Below the pieces are notes generated by a model. It was given only the letters and a program-made list of their open reading frames with translations, was not told the DNA's origin and did not search any database. A program made the translations under genes and the position numbers. Shown here piece after piece: positions 54,630-63,457 of a stretch of DNA of 64,000 nucleotides (the stretch's first letter is position 1; the number at the start of each line of letters is the position of its first letter). Where the stretch lies: the NCBI GenBank assembly GCA_966424055.1, contig CBJLMB010000010.1, positions 96,899-160,898 of the forward strand, read 5' to 3'. The DNA comes from Deminuibacter sp966424055 (GTDB lineage Bacteria; Bacteroidota; Bacteroidia; Chitinophagales; Chitinophagaceae).

Positions 54630-54662
54630 AGATATTCCATATCTGCCAGATAGGGAATATCT
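54630..54662. repeat. 33-nt nested palindrome, copy 3
   Basis: Arms AGATATTCCATATCT and AGATAGGGAATATCT around GCC; the first arm is identical to that at 14242, the second has one mismatch. It lies 23 bp upstream of the rlmH start, in the divergent region before the TonB receptor gene. Confidence 0.88.
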
Positions 54663-54705
54663 CCTGCATTTCTTTATTATTCTACTTTTTTAGTAGACTA
54701 ATCAT

Positions 54706-54713
54706 TATTTTTG
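54706..54713 (+). promoter_or_regulatory. Bacteroidota -7 promoter element (TATTTTTG)
   Basis: Fits TAnnTTTG, about 95 nt before the TonB receptor start. Just upstream is a small hairpin CTACTttttttAGTAG. Confidence 0.35.
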
Positions 54714-54807
54714 CTGTTCCCATCAAATGCCGGGCGGCAGCACTGCCACCAACATTTTTTGCGCGGATATGTTTATGTTTTTTTGATCGTCATCTTAAAC
54801 TATGCTT

Positions 54808-57579
54808 ATGAAACGACTAACTGCCCGGAAAGGCGGGCTGCTGATCCTGTTCAGCCTGTTGTTGTCGGGTGTAATAGCCCAGACAGGAGTGGTAAAAGGA
54901 AAAGTGCTCACACCAGACGGTATTGCTGCAGGTGCCACTGTACATGCTGGCAAAAAAGCAACGGTTACCAATGAATCGGGCGAATACAGCCTAACGCTGC
55001 CACCGGGTAATTACCTGCTTTCTGCCGCTTATGTGGGATTTCAGAACAGCGAAAAAAATATCACGGTAAAAGATGGTGAAACCATTGTCGCAGATTTTAC
55101 CCTCCAGGCGCAAACCGGTGGACAACTGAATGAAGTGGTGGTGCTGGGTAGCCGCTCTGCACCCCGTACACAGATAGAAACGCCTGTGCCGGTAGATGTG
55201 ATCAACCTGCACAAATTATCCGGCGCTGTACCGCAAACAAGTGTGAACCAGCTGCTGAATTATGCCGCACCCTCTTTTTCATCGAACAGCCAGTCACTGG
55301 GCGATGGCACCGATCATGTTGACCCTGCTTCCCTGCGCGGGCTGGGGCCCGACCAGGTACTGGTACTGGTTAATGGTAAACGGCGTTACAATTCCTCCCT
55401 CGTTAATGTCAATGGTACATTTGGCAAGGGAACCGTAGGTACTGATATGAATGCTATCCCGGTGGCATCCATTGACCGCATCGAAATTCTGCGTGATGGT
55501 GCAGCTGCACAATATGGCAGCGATGCTATTGCAGGCGTGATCAATATTGTACTGCGAAAAGAGGTAAACCACCTGAGCGCCTCTGTAACCGGTGGCGAAT
55601 ATGTTACTACCAGTAATGGTGAGCATATTACAGATGGCAAAGGCACACAAGTGGCATTGAATTTTGGGTTACCGGTAGGGGATAAAGGCGGCTTTATCAA
55701 TTTTACCGGCTCATACGATTACCGGGAGCCCACCAACCGTGGTGGTATATATACCGGTGCCATCTATACCCGTTATCCCGGTGGTGTAGACCGTACTGAT
55801 TCTTTTTTAACAGCAACACATACCACCCGTAAAGATTATAGCTTGCGGGTAGGGCAGTCCAGGCTGCGCAGCGGGCAGTTCCAGTTCAATGCATCCATCC
55901 CTGTATCTGATAATGCCACATTCTATTCCTTCGGTGGCCTGGGCTACCGCAATGGGCTGGCACCGGGGTTTTACCGTTATCCCAACGATGCCCGTAATGT
56001 ACTGGATATATACCCGCTGGGATACCTGCCTTATATCGGCTCAGATATCTATGACCGCTCTTTTGTTGCAGGCATCCGCGGTAAAGCATCAGGCTGGAAT
56101 ATTGATTTCAGCAATACCTGGGGACAAAACCAGTTTGAATTCAGAGTAGAGAACTCCGTAAATGCTTCATTGCTGAAAGCTTCGCCTACCAGCTTTCGTG
56201 ATGGTGGCCCGAAGTTTACACAGAATACCACCAATATCGATGTGTCGCGCGGGTTTGACTGGCTGAGTGGTGTGAACCTGGCCTTTGGTGCTGAATACCG
56301 TTTTGAACGCTATCAGTTGCTGCCGGGTGATGCCAATTCTTATACAGACTATGGTGCTGCAAGACAGGTAGGTGTAGACGCCAATGGTAATCCAATACTT
56401 GTACCCGACCCAGCCGGATCTGTACATACATTGTTTGGTCCGGATGGTATAACACCACGACCGGGAGGCTCGCAGGTATTTGGCGGGTTCCGTCCGCAGA
56501 ATGCAGTCAATGCCAACCGTACCGCTGTGGCTGGCTATGCCGATGTGGAACTGAATTTTACCAAAGCCTTTCTGGCAGATGCTGCCCTGCGTTACGAAAA
56601 CTATAGCGATTTTGGTTCAACCGTCAACGGTAAGCTGGCACTGCGTTATAAAATCAGCGACCGGTTTGCCATACGGGCATCCGGCAGCACCGGTTTCCGT
56701 GCGCCCTCCCTGCAGCAGCGTTATTATGCCAATACCTCTACCTTATTTACCAACGGCGTAGCCAATGATGTAGGTACTTTTCCCAACGACAGCCGGGCAG
56801 CCAGGCTGGTGGGCATCCCCAGCCTGAAGCCGGAAAAATCCAAAAGTGTGAGTGCCGGTTTTACCGGGAACCTGGGCCCGGTGAAAATAACCCTGGATGG
56901 CTATTTTACCCGTATCAATGACCGCATTGTATATACCGACCAGTTTGCCGGCAGTAACGATCCCAATGCATCACCCGCCGACAAAGAACTGTACCAGATT
57001 TTGCTGCAGGCGAATGCCAGTAAAGCACAGTTTTTTGCCAATGCCATCAATACCGAAACAAAAGGGGTTGACCTGGTGGTTTCTTACAGTAAAAAACTGG
57101 GTGGCGGTATACTGAGAGCCGATTTTGCAGGTACTATTTCCAAAACACAACAGGTTGGGGCGGTAAAGGCATCAGATCTGCTGAAAGGGAAAGAGAACAT
57201 TTATTTCAGCCCTTCCAATAAAATTTACCTGGAAAACGGTGTGCCCAACCAGAAAGCCAATATCGCACTGGATTATACCATTCATGGCTTTGAAGTGTTT
57301 TTGCGTGAAAATTATTTCGGTGGTGTTACTGAAGCTACCAATACCATCCAGTACCAGCAGTTCTATACACCCAAATGGGTAACAGACCTGAGCATTGGCT
57401 ATTCATTCATCAAACAACTGAAACTGACCATAGGTGTCAATAACCTGTTTGATAAATACCCGGATAAAATAAAATATGTGCAGAATTCCAATAGCGGCCA
57501 GTTCATTTATCCGCGCAGCGTAACACAATATGGCTTTAATGGCCGGTATTTATTTGCAAGGCTGGAGCTTACACTTTAA
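54808..57579 (+). CDS. TonB-dependent receptor with N-terminal carboxypeptidase-regulatory-like domain
   Basis: A 923-residue outer-membrane active transporter. Order seen: signal MKRLTARKGGLLILFSLLLS ending VIAQ; CarboxypepD_reg-like domain about 25-110 (VKGKVLTPDGIAAGATVHAG); TonB-box-like NEVVVLGSR; plug about 125-250 (DPASLRGLGPDQVLVLVNGK, ILRDGAAAQYGSDAIAGVIN); a 22-strand barrel with PEKSKSVSAGFTGNLGPVKI and IGVNNLFDKYPDKI; and a final strand RYLFARLELTL. Not a SusC: no SusD gene is beside it. The next gene on the same strand is an FGE-type lipoprotein. The start may be 54802 or 54808. Substrate (siderophore, vitamin, sugar) unknown. Confidence 0.93.
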   Translation: MKRLTARKGGLLILFSLLLSGVIAQTGVVKGKVLTPDGIAAGATVHAGKKATVTNESGEYSLTLPPGNYLLSAAYVGFQNSEKNITVKDGETIVADFTLQAQTGGQLNEVVVLGSRSAPRTQIETPVPVDVINLHKLSGAVPQTSVNQLLNYAAPSFSSNSQSLGDGTDHVDPASLRGLGPDQVLVLVNGKRRYNSSLVNVNGTFGKGTVGTDMNAIPVASIDRIEILRDGAAAQYGSDAIAGVINIVLRKEVNHLSASVTGGEYVTTSNGEHITDGKGTQVALNFGLPVGDKGGFINFTGSYDYREPTNRGGIYTGAIYTRYPGGVDRTDSFLTATHTTRKDYSLRVGQSRLRSGQFQFNASIPVSDNATFYSFGGLGYRNGLAPGFYRYPNDARNVLDIYPLGYLPYIGSDIYDRSFVAGIRGKASGWNIDFSNTWGQNQFEFRVENSVNASLLKASPTSFRDGGPKFTQNTTNIDVSRGFDWLSGVNLAFGAEYRFERYQLLPGDANSYTDYGAARQVGVDANGNPILVPDPAGSVHTLFGPDGITPRPGGSQVFGGFRPQNAVNANRTAVAGYADVELNFTKAFLADAALRYENYSDFGSTVNGKLALRYKISDRFAIRASGSTGFRAPSLQQRYYANTSTLFTNGVANDVGTFPNDSRAARLVGIPSLKPEKSKSVSAGFTGNLGPVKITLDGYFTRINDRIVYTDQFAGSNDPNASPADKELYQILLQANASKAQFFANAINTETKGVDLVVSYSKKLGGGILRADFAGTISKTQQVGAVKASDLLKGKENIYFSPSNKIYLENGVPNQKANIALDYTIHGFEVFLRENYFGGVTEATNTIQYQQFYTPKWVTDLSIGYSFIKQLKLTIGVNNLFDKYPDKIKYVQNSNSGQFIYPRSVTQYGFNGRYLFARLELTL

Positions 57580-57664
57580 ATAACCCGGCAGGCAATATAA
57601 ACAACAGTTCCGCTCAGCGGGATATTTGCTTACATTGCTTCCATTTAAACGAACAGATCAAGTG

Positions 57665-58888
57665 ATGAAGCAGCAACTGTATCTATTCTCCTGCATTGCA
57701 CTACTCAGCTGTTCCTGGCTTGCCTGCCGCAATGCGCAGGGCAGCAGCAAGGCACAGGCTGAAGATACTTTGCATTGTGTTAACCCCGCTTCGCGTGCCG
57801 GCTTGCTCACCGCAACATCCGGTACAACCGATACCGCCAGTCTGCAGAATGGTAGTGGTGTGGTGGTAGCCACACAAATGGATACTGCATATTGGCCGCC
57901 CAAACCATGGCCGGCGAATATGGTGTGGATACCCGGTGGGGAATTTGATATGGGGGGAGAAGGCAAAGAAGCCAGGGCCGATGAATTTCCTGTTCATAAA
58001 GTAAAGCTGGATGGTTTCTGGATGGATGCCACTGAAGTAACCATTGCCTCGTTTAAGCAATTTGTAAAAGCAACCCATTATATCACTACTGCAGAACAAA
58101 AGCCCGACTGGAACCAGCTGAAACAGGGGCTTCCTCCCGGTACACCCAAACCGCCCGATGAGGCATTGGTTGCCGGTGCACTGGTTTTTCATACCACCAA
58201 TGGTCCTGTATCACTCAACGATTATTCACAATGGTGGAATTATGTTGCAGGTGCCAGCTGGAAACATCCGCAGGGTGATAGATCGGATGTGTTTTCTACC
58301 GATCAGTTTAACAGGCATCCTGTTACCCAGGTGTCCTGGTTCGATGCCGAAGCCTATTGCAAATGGGCACACAAACAATTACCCACCGAAGCCCAGTGGG
58401 AGTTTGCTGCGCGCGGCGGATTGCAAAATAAAATTTACAGCTGGGGCGATGAAAGTCCTTCTGTAACACATAAGCATGCCAATTTATGGCAGGGCAAATT
58501 TCCGTATGCACCCGAAGCCAAAGATGGGTTTCTGCTTACTGCACCAGTACAGTCTTATGCTCCTAATGGATATGGCTTATTTGATATGACCGGTAATGTG
58601 TGGGAATGGTGTGCAGACTGGTACCGCCCTGATACCTATGCGGCAGAAGCGCGCTCAGGTGAAGTGACCAATCCTGAAGGGCCCGATAAAAGTTATGATC
58701 CTGATGAGCCTTATGCTGCTAAAAGAGTGATCAGGGGAGGCTCATTTTTGTGCAATGAAGAATATTGTGCCAGCTACCGGCCTGCCGCCAGGATGAAAAC
58801 AGATCCTTATACCGGCCAGAACCACACCGGTTTTCGTTGTATCATGACGCAGGAACAATGGCTGGCACTGCAACAAAAGAAAAAGTAG
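57665..58888 (+). CDS. Formylglycine-generating-enzyme (SUMF1) family lipoprotein
   Basis: A 407-residue lipoprotein. Seen: signal MKQQLYLFSCIALLSCSWLAC with the lipobox Cys at residue 21; then the FGE domain: WIPGGEFDMGGEGKEARADE, DGFWMDATEVTIASFKQFVK, HPVTQVSWFDAEAYCKWAHK, LPTEAQWEFAARGGLQNKIY, MTGNVWEWCADWYRPDTY, and VIRGGSFLCNEEYCASYRPA followed by ARM. The last motif keeps both cysteines that form the copper-binding active site of true FGE, so it may convert the sulfatase Cys or Ser to formylglycine. No sulfatase gene is in the window. It lies 85 bp after the TonB receptor gene and is probably in the same transcript. Confidence 0.88.
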   Translation: MKQQLYLFSCIALLSCSWLACRNAQGSSKAQAEDTLHCVNPASRAGLLTATSGTTDTASLQNGSGVVVATQMDTAYWPPKPWPANMVWIPGGEFDMGGEGKEARADEFPVHKVKLDGFWMDATEVTIASFKQFVKATHYITTAEQKPDWNQLKQGLPPGTPKPPDEALVAGALVFHTTNGPVSLNDYSQWWNYVAGASWKHPQGDRSDVFSTDQFNRHPVTQVSWFDAEAYCKWAHKQLPTEAQWEFAARGGLQNKIYSWGDESPSVTHKHANLWQGKFPYAPEAKDGFLLTAPVQSYAPNGYGLFDMTGNVWEWCADWYRPDTYAAEARSGEVTNPEGPDKSYDPDEPYAAKRVIRGGSFLCNEEYCASYRPAARMKTDPYTGQNHTGFRCIMTQEQWLALQQKKK

Positions 58889-58911
58889 ATACAGGGTTGC
58901 TTATTACATCC

Positions 58912-58952
58912 AAGCGAAACAGCCTGCTTGTAAAAAGCAGGCTGTTTCGCTT
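58912..58952. terminator. Bidirectional hairpin terminator
   Basis: 18-bp perfect stem (58912-58929 / 58935-58952) with loop GTAAA, between the FGE-type gene and the convergent SusD gene. No long T-tract but very stable. Confidence 0.85.
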
Positions 58953-58988
58953 AGTGGAAGAAAGAATATATCATTGATGCATTTATTA

Positions 58989-60386
58989 TTATTGCGCATC
59001 CCACCAAACCCTGTCTGCCGTGGTTGCTTTATGGTCGGGTTGGGGGTTAGATAATAATTCTCCCGCAGGGTAAGGCCATCTCCTGGGAATATAATTGGTA
59101 TAGGCATTCTGGGCCAGTGCCAGCTGCGGAAAACCGGTGCGTCTCCAATCGTTGTACGTTTCAATAGACAGGAAATTGGCCACATATTTCTCGGTGATGA
59201 TCTGTTGCAGGGCATTTGCCGTTGTTAATGCCGGCCGGGATGCGATATAGGTGGTTTGATCTGCTGTTGCTACGCCTAACAACGACATATGCGAAGCGAT
59301 CGCTGCCTGGTAAATAGGCGTTGCTGCTGTGGCCCCTTGTTTAATAAAAGTGGCCTCCGCTTTGATAAACAAAGCTTCGCTGTAAGTGGCCAGGAACAGT
59401 GGTGAATTGCTGCCTGCATAAAAAGTATTTACCTGCGAATACACTGCAGGGTCAGGTACTGTTGCAGCACCTGCCGGCCGGCCGGAATAAGTGCCGTCAC
59501 TGCCGGTTGTTGCAATGATGGGTAACCTGGGATCGTTGTTGGCAGAGAGCAGATCAATAAATGCTTTTCCCATCACCACACCACCTGCACCGGGTAATGT
59601 ATTCTGGTACCAGGGGCTTTCAGCCTGCGCTGTGCCGGGATAAGAAACCTGTGCATTATCATTGTTGGAGGCAAATCCGTTTTGCAAAGCAGTCAGTGCG
59701 CTGTCTGCCTGTACAGATGCCGTGCGGCCCGGAGCCTTGCTCAAACGCAGGTAAAACCTGGCCTTCAGCGTATAAATAAATTTTTTCCATTTATCCATAT
59801 TGCCGCCGTAGATATAATCATCAGAACCGGGGGCTACTGCGCTGGCTGGCTGGTTGGCATAATAAAGAGCACTGTCCAGTGTATTCTGAATAACGCCATA
59901 TATAGATTCCTGGCTATCGTATTTCGGTTGCATGATCTGCGGGATCTGGAAAGCCTGTGAGTAGGGAATATTGTTCCATACATCTGTGGCAATGGCCAGG
60001 TTATAGGCAAACAGTGTTTTTGCAATCGCTACATATTGATTGTGTTTGGCTGCTTCCGCTTCTGCCATCAACGTTCTTAAATTCTGAAAAGTGTTGGGGT
60101 AAAGAAAAAAGCTCCAGGTATTGTCAACATCTGCCGGTAAAATGCGGTACGATTCCTCATCGGGGGCTGGCTGGTTAAGCGATAGCTGTTGCATCCAGTA
60201 AGCTGCATTGGTGCCGTTGAACCCTCCCACAACACTGGTGGAGGTAGTTATTTCAACAGGTGCAAGAATGAGGGATTCATTTACAGCAAGCGGGTGGTTG
60301 GGATCTTTATTGATATCCAGGAATTTTTTACACCCGGTGCTAAGCAGCGTGTATGTTATTATGATGAGCGCACTTGTCTTTTTCAT
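58989..60386 (-). CDS. SusD/RagB-family nutrient-binding lipoprotein
   Basis: A 465-residue outer-membrane surface lipoprotein of the SusD-like_2 branch. Seen: MKKTSALIIITYTLLSTGC with lipobox Cys at residue 19, followed by KKFLDINKDPNHP, the usual SusD start; TPR-like helices with YVAIAKTLFAYNLAIATDVW, NIPYSQAFQIPQIMQPKYDS and SIYGVIQNTLDSALYYA; and a C-terminal ITEKYVANFLSIETYNDWRR then TGFPQL. Pairs with the upstream SusC, 20 bp away, to form a lid-and-barrel glycan (or peptide) importer. The glycan is unknown, as no glycosidase is adjacent in the window. Confidence 0.95.
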   Translation of the reverse strand: MKKTSALIIITYTLLSTGCKKFLDINKDPNHPLAVNESLILAPVEITTSTSVVGGFNGTNAAYWMQQLSLNQPAPDEESYRILPADVDNTWSFFLYPNTFQNLRTLMAEAEAAKHNQYVAIAKTLFAYNLAIATDVWNNIPYSQAFQIPQIMQPKYDSQESIYGVIQNTLDSALYYANQPASAVAPGSDDYIYGGNMDKWKKFIYTLKARFYLRLSKAPGRTASVQADSALTALQNGFASNNDNAQVSYPGTAQAESPWYQNTLPGAGGVVMGKAFIDLLSANNDPRLPIIATTGSDGTYSGRPAGAATVPDPAVYSQVNTFYAGSNSPLFLATYSEALFIKAEATFIKQGATAATPIYQAAIASHMSLLGVATADQTTYIASRPALTTANALQQIITEKYVANFLSIETYNDWRRTGFPQLALAQNAYTNYIPRRWPYPAGELLSNPQPDHKATTADRVWWDAQ

Positions 60387-60406
60387 GTGTAATTTCTTTT
60401 GTTGTA

Positions 60407-63400
60407 CTAAAACGTAGCTTTCAGTCCTACAATAATATTGTGGTTAGATGGTGCCATGAAATTGGCAAAGCCCTGTCCGTTTCCGCTGCCATTCAGGCTC
60501 ACTTCAGGGTCTGAACCGGTATAGTTTTTATGCAGGATGAAATTGGTGCCGGTTAAGGTAAGTGTCAGTGCTTTGAAGGCAGTCCCTTTCAATAAAGAAG
60601 ATGCCAGGTTGTACCCGAGTGTTACCTGCCTCAGCTTGAGATAAGAGCCGTCTTCCACGGAAGATTCATCCACAGTTGAATAAAGGCTTTGATAATAATT
60701 CTGATCCAGTACAACAGATTTTGTATTCTCTTTTCCTGTGCTTTGTATAAGGCCTGGGAATACCACCGATGAGCCCCTGTTCTCTGTTACTTTGGGTGTG
60801 CCATAGAACAACAGGTAGTGATTGTCCAGGTTCAGGATATCACCTCCATGTTTGTAATCCAGCACAAATGAAAAGATCAGTCCTTTATAGGTGAGGGTAT
60901 TGGTTAAACCGCCCAGCCATTTGGGTGTTACGTTGCCAATCGGTGCAAGATCGTTGGCTACCTGCGGATAGCCACTATCATCCAGCAGCAGCTGATTTTT
61001 ATCGTTGCGAAGGAAATGAGAGCCATAAATAACACCATAAGCCTGGTTGGCAAAGGCGAAAATGCCAGGGTTAACAAAGCCTGCAAACTGGATATCATTT
61101 AAGCCATTGGCCAGTTTAAGCACTTTGTTGGTGATTTTGGTATAGTTAACACCAATATCCCAATTGAAATCTTTTGTTCTGATCGGTGTAACATTCAACA
61201 CCACTTCGATGCCTTTGTTGCTCATATCGCCGGCATTCAGGGTAGCAGAAGAATAACCGGTAGAGCCTGCAATAGGCGTTCCGGGAGTTAACAGGTCACT
61301 GCTCTTTTTATAGAAATAGGTTACATCCAATCCTACACGGTTTTGAAAGAATTTGGTTTCGATACCGGTTTCAAATTCTTTCACACTTTCATTCTTAAGC
61401 GGGAAACCATAAGTGGTGGTGAGCAGAAAACCATTCTGCCCGTTAAATGGAAAGGCAATATTGCCTACACCTGCCTGGAAGTAAGGGTTGCTGAGTGAAT
61501 AAGGCCCTACGTTGTCATTACCCACAGAAGAATAAGATACCCTGACTTTACCGAAATTAAGGATCTTGTTAGAGGACATACCCAGTGCTTCTGTGAAAAT
61601 AAAACCTGCACTGGCTGAACCATAAGGATAAAACTGTTTATCCTGCGAAAGCACGGAACTGCCATCATAACGTCCTGTCAAACCCAGTGTAAGCATTCTT
61701 TTGTATTCAAAAGTTGCCTGGCCATAAAAGCCCACTTTCCTGGTTTTGTAAGAATTATAAGAAGAAGTTACATTGCTGGCATTGCTGATATTGAAGAAGC
61801 CGGGGATAGACAATTTTACGCCTTGTGTATAATCGCTATTGTTGTAGTTGGTAAGAATGTTGTTACCCAGTATCACATCCAAAGACAAGTCTTTGTTGAT
61901 GTTTTTCTTTGCCTGCAGAATGATGTCATTGTTAAACTGCTGGTATTGTATAGCCCTTGTGTACAACCTGCCACTGTCATTGGTAGAACCAATGATGCCG
62001 ATGTTTTCATGATAGCTGGTATTGTTCACATACATATCAGCACCCAGCCGCTCAGTAATGGTTAACCAGCTGAAGGGGCTATAGCTCAGGTTAATAACAG
62101 GAATGATGCGGTTGGTTTTGTCTTCCAGCCCGGTATTATCCAGCAGCCAGTAAGGGTTATTACGTGCTGCGCGGTAAACACGCTGCGATCCGTCAGCCTT
62201 GGTGGTAGGCAGCGGGTTCCAGGAAATGGGTGCAGCATAAACCGTCCACAGTGGGCTGGCCAGGCTGTTACCTTCCAGCAGGCGATGGTTGTCAGAATAG
62301 ATATAGTTGAACTGCGTGGTCAGGTTAAGGTTGCTGAGCAGTTTGGTGCCGTACTTTACAAAAAATGCATGCCTGTTGTAATCGGTGGTAGGCATTGTTC
62401 CGTTTGTTTTGAGATAGGAGTATGAAGCCAGGTAATTGCTTTTATCAGAGTACCCGCTTACAGTTACGTTGTTGTCAGTAGTATGGCCTGTTCTGAAGAA
62501 ATCTTTTACATTGTCTCTTTTAGGTACAGGTGCGCCGTTTACTTTCAATGTATCGATCAACGGCCCCCATGAGCTAGAGCCCAGCTGCCCATTGTTGCCG
62601 TCTACATATTTACCGCCTGAACCCTGCGCGTATTTACTCTGAAATTTAGGCAGGATAGGGTTTTCAAAAGAATAGCTGGAGCTAAAGGATATAGTAGGTT
62701 TCCCCGATTTGCCTTGACCTCCATTTTTGGTAGTGATAATTACGGCACCTCTGGCGGCAGAAGAACCATACAGTGCAGTAGCCGCCGTACCTTTCAGTAC
62801 AGTGATGCTTTCAATGATGTTGGGATCGATATCACTGGCCCTGTTCACCGTACCGCCCGCACCAAGCGAGCCATCCGGGTTGCCGGCTTCACTATTGTCC
62901 ATCGGGATACCGTCAATAACAAACAGCGCCTGGTTTTCACCGGTAAGTGAGGTGTTGCCGCGTATGACTATCCTGGAAGAGCTGCCCGGCATACCACTCG
63001 AGTTATTAATCTGCACACCGGCTACCTTACCGGCCAGTGCATTAACCAGGTTATCCTGCTTGGATTCAACAAGCGCAGAGCCTTTTACTTCCTGTGTGGC
63101 ATAAGTGAGGGTCCGTTTTTCTTTCTTGATACCCAAAGCAGTTACCACTACTTCACTCATCAGGTTTTCACTGGCGGTTAATGAAACGGAAATAGTAGAT
63201 TCGTTGGTCACCTTAACATTGGCAGGAGTATAGTTCACTGCAGTAATAACCAGTACATCACCCGGTTTGGCATTGATTTTAAAACTGCCATCTGCGGAGG
63301 CAACAGTTCCTTGCCTGGAACCTTTTACCTGTATAGCCGCTCCTTCAATGGGCTTCCCGTCTTTGTCTGTGATTTTCCCGGTTAGAAGTTGGGATTGGGC

Positions 63401-63457
63401 ATGCGCTGCCGCAAAAGTAAGCAACAGCATTACCATTGCGGTAATAAACTTTCTCAT
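60407..63457 (-). CDS. SusC/RagA-family TonB-linked outer-membrane protein
   Basis: A 1016-residue TonB-dependent transporter of the SusC class. Order seen: signal MRKFITAMVMLLLTFAAAHA; CarboxypepD_reg-like domain about 25-110 (GKITDKDGKPIEGAAIQVKG); TonB box SEVVVTALGIKKEKRTL; plug with QVKGSALVESKQDNLVNALA, GKVAGVQINNSSGMPGSSSR, RGNTSLTGENQALFVIDGIP and LKGTAATALYGSSAARGAVI, the SusC signatures; then the barrel ending HNIIVGLKATF. The start at 63457 is chosen; ATG codons at 63463 and 63469 lie just upstream. No sigma/anti-sigma pair or hybrid two-component system is visible upstream before the window ends. SusD follows after 20 bp. Confidence 0.96.
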   Translation of the reverse strand: MRKFITAMVMLLLTFAAAHAQSQLLTGKITDKDGKPIEGAAIQVKGSRQGTVASADGSFKINAKPGDVLVITAVNYTPANVKVTNESTISVSLTASENLMSEVVVTALGIKKEKRTLTYATQEVKGSALVESKQDNLVNALAGKVAGVQINNSSGMPGSSSRIVIRGNTSLTGENQALFVIDGIPMDNSEAGNPDGSLGAGGTVNRASDIDPNIIESITVLKGTAATALYGSSAARGAVIITTKNGGQGKSGKPTISFSSSYSFENPILPKFQSKYAQGSGGKYVDGNNGQLGSSSWGPLIDTLKVNGAPVPKRDNVKDFFRTGHTTDNNVTVSGYSDKSNYLASYSYLKTNGTMPTTDYNRHAFFVKYGTKLLSNLNLTTQFNYIYSDNHRLLEGNSLASPLWTVYAAPISWNPLPTTKADGSQRVYRAARNNPYWLLDNTGLEDKTNRIIPVINLSYSPFSWLTITERLGADMYVNNTSYHENIGIIGSTNDSGRLYTRAIQYQQFNNDIILQAKKNINKDLSLDVILGNNILTNYNNSDYTQGVKLSIPGFFNISNASNVTSSYNSYKTRKVGFYGQATFEYKRMLTLGLTGRYDGSSVLSQDKQFYPYGSASAGFIFTEALGMSSNKILNFGKVRVSYSSVGNDNVGPYSLSNPYFQAGVGNIAFPFNGQNGFLLTTTYGFPLKNESVKEFETGIETKFFQNRVGLDVTYFYKKSSDLLTPGTPIAGSTGYSSATLNAGDMSNKGIEVVLNVTPIRTKDFNWDIGVNYTKITNKVLKLANGLNDIQFAGFVNPGIFAFANQAYGVIYGSHFLRNDKNQLLLDDSGYPQVANDLAPIGNVTPKWLGGLTNTLTYKGLIFSFVLDYKHGGDILNLDNHYLLFYGTPKVTENRGSSVVFPGLIQSTGKENTKSVVLDQNYYQSLYSTVDESSVEDGSYLKLRQVTLGYNLASSLLKGTAFKALTLTLTGTNFILHKNYTGSDPEVSLNGSGNGQGFANFMAPSNHNIIVGLKATF

